Source of the DNA: Candidatus Nanopelagicales bacterium
Lineage (GTDB): Bacteria; Actinomycetota; Actinomycetes; S36-B12; CAIYMF01
Direction: 5' to 3'
Length of the DNA stretch: 64,000 bases
Assembly (NCBI GenBank): GCA_017882705.1
Contig: JADGOZ010000132.1
Span: forward strand, 30,193-94,192
In this document: positions 29,037 to 37,601 of the stretch, in pieces
Numbering within the stretch: position 1 is the first letter of the stretch
Layout: the number at the start of each line of letters is the position of its first letter
Translations under genes and position numbers: made by a program
The notes under the pieces: model-generated
The model's input: only the letters and a program-made list of their open reading frames with translations
What the model was told of the DNA's origin: nothing
Databases searched by the model: none

Positions 29037-29476
29037 GTGCCGTTCGGCACGGTGGTCGGGCTGCTCGGACCGAACGGTGCCGGCAAGACCACGACCGTCC
29101 GCATCCTCACCACGCTGCTCAAGGCGACCGGGGGACACGCGACCGTCGCGGGCATCGACGTCGCGAAGCAACCCGACGAGGTGCGCCGCGTGATCGGGCT
29201 CACCGGGCAGTACGCCGCCGTCGACGAGTACCTCACCGGCCGCGAGAACCTCGACATGGTCGGGCGGCTCTACCACCTGCCTCCGGCCTACGTGAAGCAG
29301 CGGGCCGACGAGCTGCTCGAGCGCTTCTCGCTCACCGACGCCGCCGACCGTCCGGCGAAGACCTACAGCGGCGGCATGCGACGGCGGCTCGACCTGTCGG
29401 CCATATCTTCGCCCAGACCGTGGCGTTCGCCGCGGCGTCGTCGACGATCGGCCTCGCCGAGGACACCCTTACGTAG
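29037..29476 (+). pseudogene. Truncated DrrA-like ABC ATPase joined to an N-terminal DrrB remnant (inverted relative to 28498-29034)
   Basis: [23 protein letters not shown]...[13 protein letters not shown] then, in another frame, [20 protein letters not shown]. Confidence 0.85.
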
Positions 29477-29499
29477 AGGTCTGACACGGGCACGTGGTT

Positions 29500-29532
29500 T
29501 TCCAGCGGGCGCCGGGAGGGCGCCCGCTGGAA
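29500..29532. terminator. Strong hairpin 3' of DUF2089 gene
   Basis: Perfect 14-bp stem TTCCAGCGGGCGCC-gggag-GGCGCCCGCTGGAA. Confidence 0.85.
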
Positions 29533-29544
29533 GGGACGGAGGAC

Positions 29545-29937
29545 TCAGTCGGTGAGGAGAGTCTCGGCCTCGTCGACGCTCAGGCGGCCGGCGGCGAGGT
29601 CGGCGAGGACCTTGTCGCGGTCGGCCTTGCGGGTCGCGGCCGCGGGGTCCTCGAGGCCGAGCTTGGCCAGGAGGTCGGCGTAGCGCTGACGGGTGGTGGG
29701 GTAGGAGACGCCGAGGTGCTTCTCGAGCTCGCGCATGTTGCCGCGGCTCACGAGGAAGACACGCAGCATCTCGAGCTCGTCGTCGGACAGGCCGCAGTAG
29801 GAGCACATCCGGAACTCGCCGCTGATGCCGGTGCCGCACTCGCGGCAGCCGCACCCGGTGACGACGAGCTGGGACGAGCACACCGGGCACTCGCGCGGCG
29901 GGCGGTGGTCGGGCGGCTGCTGGGTCGAGGGGGTCAT
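29545..29937 (-). CDS. DUF2089 domain zinc-ribbon/HTH protein
   Basis: [74 protein letters not shown]. Confidence 0.9.
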   Translation of the reverse strand: MTPSTQQPPDHRPPRECPVCSSQLVVTGCGCRECGTGISGEFRMCSYCGLSDDELEMLRVFLVSRGNMRELEKHLGVSYPTTRQRYADLLAKLGLEDPAAATRKADRDKVLADLAAGRLSVDEAETLLTD

Positions 29938-30800
29938 GACGCCACCACGATCGAGGCCGAGCCCATCCGGACGGTGATGCCGAACGGGTGCGTGCCCGCT
30001 CCCGCGACGACGGTCCGGCTCGCGGTGCCGTCGAACGACGTCTCCGCGCCGACGCCGCCGGCGAACCGCAGCGACCCCATCTCGGCGAACGCGGTGACGG
30101 TGACGTCCGAGCCGCGGTCGAGGCGCAGGTCGAGGCTGCCGAGCTCGCAGGAGAAGTCGCTCGGCCCCGTGATGGTGCCGACGACGGCCGCGCTGCCCAT
30201 CGACAGCGTGCCGTGGATGCTGCCGACGTGGTCGCGCACCTTCACCGACGACGCGCTGCCGCCGAGGGTGAGCGAGGACCGCGTGCCGACGATCTCGACG
30301 GCGCTCGCCGTGGCGTCGACGGTGAGCGGCAGCGCGGGGTTCACCCGCACGTGCACCTTCTCGCCGCGGCCGGCGGTCCAGACGACGTTGGGCACCCAGC
30401 CGAGGTACTTCGGCGCGGGCTGGGTCTTCCAGCCGTCGGCGCCCGGGGCCTCGAGCACGAGCGTGGGGCCGTCCTGGCGCAGCGTGTGCGGGCCGTCGGC
30501 CACCAGGGTGTCGACGGTGGGGTCGGCGACGACGGTGAGCTTCACGCCGCCGGTCTTGATGATCACCGCGGTGACGCTGCCGGAGGGGGAGGCCGCCAGG
30601 TCGGAGGTGCGGTCGAGGGTCGGTGCGGAGGCGTCCTCGTCGAGGAGGCGCGCGGCCTCCGCGGGGTCGACCTCGCCCGCGGCGACCCGGGTCAGCAGGT
30701 CGCGCAGCGGGTCGGTGGTGGCGGTGCCCGAGGTGGGGGGCTCGCCGCGGCCGGAGGAGGTGTCGTCCGGCGTGCCGGGGAAGGAGGTGGTGTCGCTCAT
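29934..30800 (-). CDS. DUF4097/adhesin-like beta-helix protein, translationally coupled to DUF2089
   Basis: 4-bp overlap with DUF2089; LLTRVAAGEVDPAEAARLL SHOCT-like helix then repetitive beta region. Confidence 0.7.
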   Translation of the reverse strand: MSDTTSFPGTPDDTSSGRGEPPTSGTATTDPLRDLLTRVAAGEVDPAEAARLLDEDASAPTLDRTSDLAASPSGSVTAVIIKTGGVKLTVVADPTVDTLVADGPHTLRQDGPTLVLEAPGADGWKTQPAPKYLGWVPNVVWTAGRGEKVHVRVNPALPLTVDATASAVEIVGTRSSLTLGGSASSVKVRDHVGSIHGTLSMGSAAVVGTITGPSDFSCELGSLDLRLDRGSDVTVTAFAEMGSLRFAGGVGAETSFDGTASRTVVAGAGTHPFGITVRMGSASIVVAS

Positions 30801-30855
30801 GAGGCGACTGTAAACCCTATCTTTCTAATATGGCAACCCCCTTTTCCAACTCCGA

Positions 30856-32067
30856 TCAGCTCACCACGACGCGGTAGCCGAGCTCGGCGAGCTGATGCAG
30901 GACGGCGTCGCGGTGCTCGGGACCTCGGGTCTCGACCTGCACCTCGATCTCGACCTCGTCGAGGTGCAGCCGCGGGTCGATCCGCGCGTGCTCGACCTCG
31001 ACGACGTTGGCGTCCGCGTCGGCCAGCGCGGCGAGCAGGCCGGCCAGCGAGCCCGGACGGTCCGGCACGCGCACCCGCATCGTGGAGTAGCGACCGCCCG
31101 CGGCGAGGCCGTGGCGCACCACGCGCAGCAGCAGGAGCGGGTCGACGTTGCCCCCGGACACCACGATGACCACCGGCGGCTCGAAGGACGCCGGGTCGTC
31201 GAGCACCGCGGCGAGCCCGGCGGCGCCCGCGGGCTCCACGACGAGCTTGCCGCGTTCGAGGGTGAGAACGAGCGCGCGTGCGATCACCGCGTCGTCGACG
31301 ACGCGCACCTCGTCGACGAGGTCCCGCACGAGAGCGAACGGCACGTCGCCGGGACGGCCCACGGCGATGCCGTCGGCCATCGTCGACATCGACGCCAGCG
31401 CGACCGGGTGGCCCTCGGCGAGCGAGGTCGGGTAGGCCGCCGCACCCGCCGCCTGAACGCCGACGATGCGGACGTCGGGCCGCACGGCCTTCACGGCTAC
31501 GGCGATCCCGGCGAGCAGCCCTCCCCCGCCGGTGCAGACCACGATCGTCTTGACGTCCGGGCGCTGCTCGAGGATCTCGAGCCCGACCGTCCCTTGCCCC
31601 GCGACGATGTCCTTGTGGTCGAACGGGTGGATCAGGACGGCGCCGGTCTCGGCCTCGAAGGCTCGCGCCGCGACGAGGCACTCGTCGATCGTCGTGCCGA
31701 TGAACTGGATGTCGGCGCCGTAGCCGCGCGTGGCCTGGACCTTGGGGATCGGGGCGCCGGTGGGCATGAAGACCGTGGCTGTGATGCCCAGCATCTTGGC
31801 GGCGAGCGCGACGCCCTGCGCGTGGTTGCCGGCGCTGGCGGCGACGACGCCGCGTCTGCGCTCCTCCTCGCTGAGCCGGGCGATGCGGGTGTAGGCGCCT
31901 CGGATCTTGAACGAGCCCGCCCGCTGGAGGTTCTCGCACTTGAGGTCGACGGGGCCGCCGACCTTCTCGGCGAGCCACCGCGCCGAGCGCATCGGCGTCT
32001 CCTTGGCCACGCCGCGGAGCAGCGCACGAGCGTCCTGGACATCTGAGACCGTCACCGAGTCGACCAC
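30856..32067 (-). CDS. ilvA: Threonine ammonia-lyase with C-terminal ACT domain
   Basis: LKCENLQRAGSFKIRGAYTRIARL PLP motif; CTGGGGLLAGIAVAVK; C-terminal ACT. Confidence 0.95.
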   Translation of the reverse strand: MVDSVTVSDVQDARALLRGVAKETPMRSARWLAEKVGGPVDLKCENLQRAGSFKIRGAYTRIARLSEEERRRGVVAASAGNHAQGVALAAKMLGITATVFMPTGAPIPKVQATRGYGADIQFIGTTIDECLVAARAFEAETGAVLIHPFDHKDIVAGQGTVGLEILEQRPDVKTIVVCTGGGGLLAGIAVAVKAVRPDVRIVGVQAAGAAAYPTSLAEGHPVALASMSTMADGIAVGRPGDVPFALVRDLVDEVRVVDDAVIARALVLTLERGKLVVEPAGAAGLAAVLDDPASFEPPVVIVVSGGNVDPLLLLRVVRHGLAAGGRYSTMRVRVPDRPGSLAGLLAALADADANVVEVEHARIDPRLHLDEVEIEVQVETRGPEHRDAVLHQLAELGYRVVVS

Positions 32068-32176
32068 CCCCGCAGTGTGTCGGATCGGCGTACGCCGCGG
32101 GAGCGGACGCGCGGTTCACCCGATCCGACCACGCCCGCGGGTGTGGACCGGGGCGAACAGGCGTAGAACACCAGGC

Positions 32177-33667
32177 ATGAGCACCATGCGAAGCTCCTCC
32201 GGCCGCGAGGCGGCGGCACGGGCCGCGGCTCGCCGCGCACCGCGCCCGGACGCCCCGACCCCGGCCCCGACGTCGCTCGAGCACGTCGCTCGCCCCGCGG
32301 GGCCGAACGGCCTGCGCGTGACCTTCGACCTGCTCCGCTCCCGGCAGTCCACGAACGAGATCTTCGAGGCGATCGCCCGGGCGAACGGTCCCGTCACGCA
32401 CTACGTCCTGGCCGGCGAGCACGTCTACCTCGTGAGCGACCCCGACGTGATCACCGACGTCTTCCTCACCCACGCCCGCGACGTGATGAAGGGCCGTGGC
32501 CTTCAGGCGGCGAGGCCGCTGCTCGGCAACGGCCTGCTCACGAGCGAGGGCGAGTTCCACCTGCGCCAGCGGCGCCTCGCGCAGCCGGCGTTCCACCGCA
32601 GCCGGATCGAGGCCATGGCCGCGCAGATGGTCACCGAGGCGGAGCGGCACGAGGCCGGCTGGGTCGACGGCGCGCAGGTGGACATGGTCGAGGAGATGAC
32701 GGCGCTGACGTTCGCGATCGTCGGGCGCACCCTGTTCGGCACCGACCTCACCGGCGACGCACGCACGTTCGGCGACGCCCTCGCCGAGCTGCTCTCCGGC
32801 TTCGGCCAGCTCTCCGCACTGGGCAGCGAGCGACTCGTGCGCGCGCTGCCGAAGGGCCGCTACCTGCTCTCGCGCGTGGAGGACCTCGACGTCGTCGTCC
32901 AGCGGATCATCGACGAGCACCGTGCCGACGCCGCGAACGGCGTCGAGCGCGACGACCTGCTCTCGTGGCTGATCCGGGCGCGCGACGAGGAGGCCGCGGC
33001 GGAGTTCGGCGCCGCGATGACCGACGAGCAGCTGCGCGACGAGGTCATGACCTTCGTGCTCGCCGGTCACGAGACCACGGCGATGGCGCTGTCGTGGGCG
33101 TGGTGGCTGCTGTCCGCGAACCCGGCCGTGGCGGAGCGGCTGCACGACGAGCTCGTGAGCGTGCTCGGGAGCGGCGAGTCGCTGCGGGCCCCGGCGTACT
33201 CCGACCTGGCGTCGCTGCCGTGGACGCATGCGGTGGTCGCCGAGACGATCCGGCTCTACCCGCCCGCGTGGATCATGGGCAGGCGGCTGCTCACGGACCT
33301 GAAGGTCGGCGGGTGGGACGTGCCGTCCGGCTCGATCGTGCTGGGAGCGCCGTGGATCCTGCACCGCGACCCGACGATCTGGGACCGCGCGACGAGCTTC
33401 GTGCCCGAGCGGTGGATCGACGGCGACGGCCGGTTCGACGAGTCGGCGCCCGGTGTCCCGCGCGGCGCGTGGATCCCGTTCGGCTTCGGCAACCGGCGCT
33501 GCATCGGCGAGCAGTTCGCGTGGACCGAGGCCGTGCTGGTGCTGGCCGCTCTCGCTGCGCGCTGGCGACCGACCCTCGTGCCGGGCTCGGTCGTCGCGAC
33601 CCAGGCCGCCGTGACCCTGCGCCCCAAGCACGGTCTGCCGATGACTCTCCGCGCACGCGAGGCATAG
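32177..33667 (+). CDS. Cytochrome P450
   Basis: AGHETTAMALSW I-helix, FGFGNRRCIGEQFAWTEA heme ligand loop. Confidence 0.96.
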   Translation: MSTMRSSSGREAAARAAARRAPRPDAPTPAPTSLEHVARPAGPNGLRVTFDLLRSRQSTNEIFEAIARANGPVTHYVLAGEHVYLVSDPDVITDVFLTHARDVMKGRGLQAARPLLGNGLLTSEGEFHLRQRRLAQPAFHRSRIEAMAAQMVTEAERHEAGWVDGAQVDMVEEMTALTFAIVGRTLFGTDLTGDARTFGDALAELLSGFGQLSALGSERLVRALPKGRYLLSRVEDLDVVVQRIIDEHRADAANGVERDDLLSWLIRARDEEAAAEFGAAMTDEQLRDEVMTFVLAGHETTAMALSWAWWLLSANPAVAERLHDELVSVLGSGESLRAPAYSDLASLPWTHAVVAETIRLYPPAWIMGRRLLTDLKVGGWDVPSGSIVLGAPWILHRDPTIWDRATSFVPERWIDGDGRFDESAPGVPRGAWIPFGFGNRRCIGEQFAWTEAVLVLAALAARWRPTLVPGSVVATQAAVTLRPKHGLPMTLRAREA

Positions 33668-33677
33668 CCTGCGGCGC

Positions 33678-34241
33678 ATGACGATCGACCTCGGCGCGAT
33701 GGTGCTGCGGCGTCCGGTCGACGACGACGCCCCCGACGGCCTGCTGCTCTGCACCGACCCCGAGGTCGCGCAGTGGAACGCCGTGCCCGACGTCGTCGAC
33801 CTCGAGTCGGCGCTGGCCTGGTGCCGCCGTGGCGCCGACTGGTCCGACGGTCGGCACACGACGTGGCACGCCGCGGACGGCACGACCGGACGGCTGCTCG
33901 CGAACTGCTCCCTCTACGCCATCGACCCTGAGGACCGCACCGCCCGGATCGGCTACCGCGTCGCGCCCTGGGCGCGCGGCGCCGGCGTCGCACGCACGGT
34001 CGTCGACGCCGTCACCCGCTGGGGCTTCGACGAGCTCGGCCTCGTGCGCGTCCAGCTCGACCACACGGTCGCGAACGTCGCGTCGTGCCACGTCGCGCAG
34101 GCCTCCGGCTTCGTCCTGGAGGGCATCCTGCGCTCGTCGTACGTCGACGGCTCGGGCGTGCGCCACGACGACCACGTCCACGGCCGCCTCGTGACCGACC
34201 GGGCCCCCGCCCTCCCGCGCCCGCGCATGTCTGCGGGGTGA
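33678..34241 (+). CDS. GNAT-family N-acetyltransferase (RimJ/RimL-like)
   Basis: IGYRVAPWARGAGVARTVVDAVTRWGFDELGLVRVQLDHTVANVASCHVAQASGF. Confidence 0.92.
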   Translation: MTIDLGAMVLRRPVDDDAPDGLLLCTDPEVAQWNAVPDVVDLESALAWCRRGADWSDGRHTTWHAADGTTGRLLANCSLYAIDPEDRTARIGYRVAPWARGAGVARTVVDAVTRWGFDELGLVRVQLDHTVANVASCHVAQASGFVLEGILRSSYVDGSGVRHDDHVHGRLVTDRAPALPRPRMSAG

Positions 34242-34275
34242 GCGGAGGTCGGCGATGTAGCTGACCTCGGGGTGG

Positions 34276-35451
34276 TCAGGTGCCGAAGGCGAGGACGGTC
34301 GCGGTGAAGCCGTGGACCTGGTTGCGACCGGCGACCGGGCCGATCTCGCCGGCGGCGAAGAAGCCGGCGACCCCGGCGATGCCGAGCTCGTCGCGCACGG
34401 CGAGGACGTCGTGGTCGGCGCTCGGGAACATCGACCGGCCGCGGGTGTCGGCGGAGAACAGCAGCGCACCGGCGAGGGGCGCGAGACCGATGTTGCGACG
34501 GAGCGCGGAGAGCACCTCGGCGAGGTCGTCGTGCGCGGCGACCGCGTCGCGCAGCAGGAACTGCACCGTGGACCCGACCCCGACGTCCTCGCCCACCGTG
34601 ATGGAGCCGGTGAGGTGGTCGGCCGCGTCGATGCCGCGCACCAGGAAGTCCGAGGCGGTGTGCTCGTCGGCGTACTCGTCGACCACGACTCCGAGCTGCA
34701 GCCCGCGTACGGCGCCGACCTGCTCCTCGACCGGCAGCGTGGCGACGGCGTCCTTGGCCTGCTCGAGCGCCGCGCGGCCCGCGAGCTCGAGGATGGTGGA
34801 GCCCGCGGCCCTCGTGACCGTCATGGGCCGCCCGATCGGCCGGCAGCCCTGCGACACCAGCGTGTGGACCGATAGGTCGCCGCCGAGGACCACGCCGACG
34901 GCGCCGCGCGCGTGCACCGTGCCGTCGACGATCAGCCGGCTCTCGCCCGGGTCGTCCGAGCCGCTCGCCATCCCGCCGGTGAGCGGGAGGCCGCGCAGCG
35001 TGTCGTGCGAGTGCGCGATGAAGCCGTCCACCGGGAAGGACCACGGGTCCGCGAGGATCACGCCGACCACGTCGTCGTCGTGCCGTTGCGGCATGCCGAG
35101 GATCGCGATCGTGTCGGACGTGCGGAGCACCTCGAGGTGGAAGGCGCGGACCTCGACCGACGGGAGGCTCGCGGCCCACACGCTGACGCCGGGGACGCCT
35201 TCCGCGCCCTGTCCGTCGGCGATGACGCCGTGCGCCGTGCAGCCGACGACGTTGCGGGCGCCGAGGGTCGCGGACGCGCGCTCGAGCGCCGCGGCGGAGG
35301 CCGCCGCGCCGCCGCCCGACACGAAGACGCAGGCGAGATCGGGGCGCACGTCGCCGAGGGGACGCAGTGCCGCGGCGACGGCACGGTCGGCAGCGGCGAG
35401 CAGGTCGTCGCCGAGGGCGAGACCGTCACCGATCAGCGAGCCGGCTGTCAT
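34276..35451 (-). CDS. FIST N-/C-domain sensory protein
   Basis: FVSGG, NVVGCTAHGVIADGQ, LPLTGGMASGSDD, GALLFSADTRGRSMF. Confidence 0.9.
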   Translation of the reverse strand: MTAGSLIGDGLALGDDLLAAADRAVAAALRPLGDVRPDLACVFVSGGGAAASAAALERASATLGARNVVGCTAHGVIADGQGAEGVPGVSVWAASLPSVEVRAFHLEVLRTSDTIAILGMPQRHDDDVVGVILADPWSFPVDGFIAHSHDTLRGLPLTGGMASGSDDPGESRLIVDGTVHARGAVGVVLGGDLSVHTLVSQGCRPIGRPMTVTRAAGSTILELAGRAALEQAKDAVATLPVEEQVGAVRGLQLGVVVDEYADEHTASDFLVRGIDAADHLTGSITVGEDVGVGSTVQFLLRDAVAAHDDLAEVLSALRRNIGLAPLAGALLFSADTRGRSMFPSADHDVLAVRDELGIAGVAGFFAAGEIGPVAGRNQVHGFTATVLAFGT

Positions 35452-35644
35452 GCGTCCATCGTGGTCCAACCCAGCGTGACCACACACCCCCGGTGCTAGG
35501 CCGAGCGGGTGGTGATTGGCCCGATCGTGCGCGCAGGGTGACCGTCGCTTGAGCCTCGTCACCCCCGCGGAGGGACGAGTTCCCGGTTCAGCGGAGAGCG
35601 TGACGGGATCGCGCGGCCCGCGATAGCGACGTACGGTCACTCAG

Positions 35645-37075
35645 GTGACCTCCCACCTCACCCCCGACGCTCCCGCCGACCTGCCCCGCACGCTCGGCGC
35701 GCTGCGCGCGTCGGGGCACGAGATGCGCACGGTGAAGGACGAGCTGCGCGACAACCTCGTGGCGAAGCTGCGCTCCGGCGAGGACCCGTTCCCCGGCGTC
35801 GTCGGCATCGAGGACACCGTGCGACCGCAGCTCGAGCGCGCCCTCCTGGCCGGCCACGACCTCGTGCTCCTCGGCGAGCGCGGCCAGGGCAAGACCCGGC
35901 TGCTGCGCACGCTCGTGGGCCTGCTCGACGAGTGGACGCCCGTCATCGAGGGCAGCGAGCTGCACGAGCACCCCTACGAACCGGTCACCGTCTGGGCCCG
36001 GCGCCAGGTGGCCGAGCACGGCGACTCGACGGTCGTCGGCTGGCTGCACCGCAGCGAGCGGTACCGCGACAAGCTCGCCACCCCGGACACGAGCGTCGGC
36101 GACCTCATCGGCGACGTCGACCCGGTCAAGGTCGCGGAGGGACGCACGCTCGGCGACCCGGAGACCGTGCACTACGGCCTCGTGCCGCGTACGAACCGCG
36201 GCATCTTCGCGATCAACGAGCTGCCCGACCTCGCCGAGCGCATCCAGGTGTCGCTGCTCAACGTGCTCGAGGAGCGCGACATCCAGGTCCGTGGCTACGC
36301 CCTCCGCCTGCCGCTCGACCTCATGCTCGTCGCGAGCGCCAACCCCGAGGACTACACCAACCGCGGCCGGATCATCACGCCGCTGAAGGACCGCTTCGGC
36401 GCCGAGATCCGCACCCACTACCCGCTGCGCCTCGCCGACGAGATCGACCTCGTGCGCCAGGAGGCCGACCTGCGCGCGCTCGTGCCGCTCCACCTGCTCG
36501 AGATCGTCGCGCGGTTCACCCGCGCCGTCCGCGAGTCGCCCGCGGTCGACTCCCGCTCGGGCGTCTCGGCGCGCTTCGCCGTCGCGGCAGCGGAATCCCT
36601 TGCGGCGTCAGCGCTCCGCCGGTCGGCGATCACCGGCGAGGCGTCCGCGGTCGCGCGGGTGGGCGACCTGCCGGCCGTCGTACCTACGCTGCGCGGCAAG
36701 GTCGAGTTCGAGGTCAGCGAGGAGGGCCGCGAGGACGACGTGCTGCAGCACCTCATGAAGCGCGCGATCGCCGAGACGTTCCGCGGCCGGCTCGGCGGAG
36801 TGGACCTGTCGGCGCTCATCAGCCGCTTTGACGAGGGCGCCACCATCGAGGTCGGCGACCTCGTCACGAGCGAGGAGGTGCTGCGTCGGCTCGGCCCGCT
36901 CGAGGGTCTCGGCCGCATCGTCACGGCGCTCGAGGGTGACGACGGCGCGTCGGCGGAGTCTCCCGGCGTCGTCGCGTCGTGCGTCGAGACGGCGCTCGAA
37001 GGCCTCTACCTCACCCGGCGCATCTCCAAGGACGAGGTGCCCGGCGGAGGCCGCTCGGTCTACGGCGGGGCCTGA
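35645..37075 (+). CDS. AAA+ ATPase, magnesium-chelatase ChlI/MoxR-like
   Basis: LVLLGERGQGKTRLLRTL Walker A, GIFAINELPDLAERIQVSLLNVLEERDIQVRGY. Confidence 0.92.
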   Translation: MTSHLTPDAPADLPRTLGALRASGHEMRTVKDELRDNLVAKLRSGEDPFPGVVGIEDTVRPQLERALLAGHDLVLLGERGQGKTRLLRTLVGLLDEWTPVIEGSELHEHPYEPVTVWARRQVAEHGDSTVVGWLHRSERYRDKLATPDTSVGDLIGDVDPVKVAEGRTLGDPETVHYGLVPRTNRGIFAINELPDLAERIQVSLLNVLEERDIQVRGYALRLPLDLMLVASANPEDYTNRGRIITPLKDRFGAEIRTHYPLRLADEIDLVRQEADLRALVPLHLLEIVARFTRAVRESPAVDSRSGVSARFAVAAAESLAASALRRSAITGEASAVARVGDLPAVVPTLRGKVEFEVSEEGREDDVLQHLMKRAIAETFRGRLGGVDLSALISRFDEGATIEVGDLVTSEEVLRRLGPLEGLGRIVTALEGDDGASAESPGVVASCVETALEGLYLTRRISKDEVPGGGRSVYGGA

Positions 37076-37092
37076 GCCGGATGCAGCCCGAG

Positions 37093-37578
37093 TCAGCTCT
37101 CGATGCGCTCGACGGTCACGGCCGTGCCGTAGGCCGCGACCTCGTTCATGAGGTCGGCGATCTGACCGCTGTCGAAACGCATCATCAGGACCGCGTTCCC
37201 GCCCACCTCGTGACAGGCGAAACGCAGCCGCTCGACGGCCTCGATGCGGCTGTCGGAGAGCAGCTGGGTGTAGCCCTTGACCTCGCCGCCGAACATCGTG
37301 CGGAAGCTCGCACCCACGTTCGCGAAGGCGTTGCGCGCACGGACGGTGATGCCGAAGACCTCGCCGTAGACCGCGGTCACGCGGTACCCCGGCAGCTCGT
37401 TCGTGGTCACGACCATGACCGGCGGGCCGGTGTAGCGCGCCGGTCCGAGCCCGACCGCCGCGTCCGGCTGCTCGGTGATCGTCCCCTGGACCTGGTCGGT
37501 CCACTGGGTGCCGTCCCACAGCCGCAGCTGCGAGGCGTCGTCGGGGTTCGGGTACCAGCCTGCGGGGATCTCGCTCAT
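37093..37578 (-). CDS. DUF2510 + YbjQ-like heavy-metal-binding domain protein
   Basis: AGWYPNPDDASQLRLWDGTQWTDQV (DUF2510); VTTNELPGYRVTAVYGEVFGITVRARN...ACHEVGGNAVLMMRFDS (YbjQ). Confidence 0.88.
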   Translation of the reverse strand: MSEIPAGWYPNPDDASQLRLWDGTQWTDQVQGTITEQPDAAVGLGPARYTGPPVMVVTTNELPGYRVTAVYGEVFGITVRARNAFANVGASFRTMFGGEVKGYTQLLSDSRIEAVERLRFACHEVGGNAVLMMRFDSGQIADLMNEVAAYGTAVTVERIES

Positions 37579-37601
37579 GCGACCAGCCTAGGGGGACCGG
37601 C

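Noticed and set aside
30808-30836. TTGCCA-17-TTACAG as leaderless promoter of the DUF4097-like gene
   Set aside because: Spacing fits but the -10 is weak; not supportable without TSS data.
30797-33883. 1028-aa minus-strand ORF
   Set aside because: Spans ilvA out of frame and the antisense of P450; no coherent domain.
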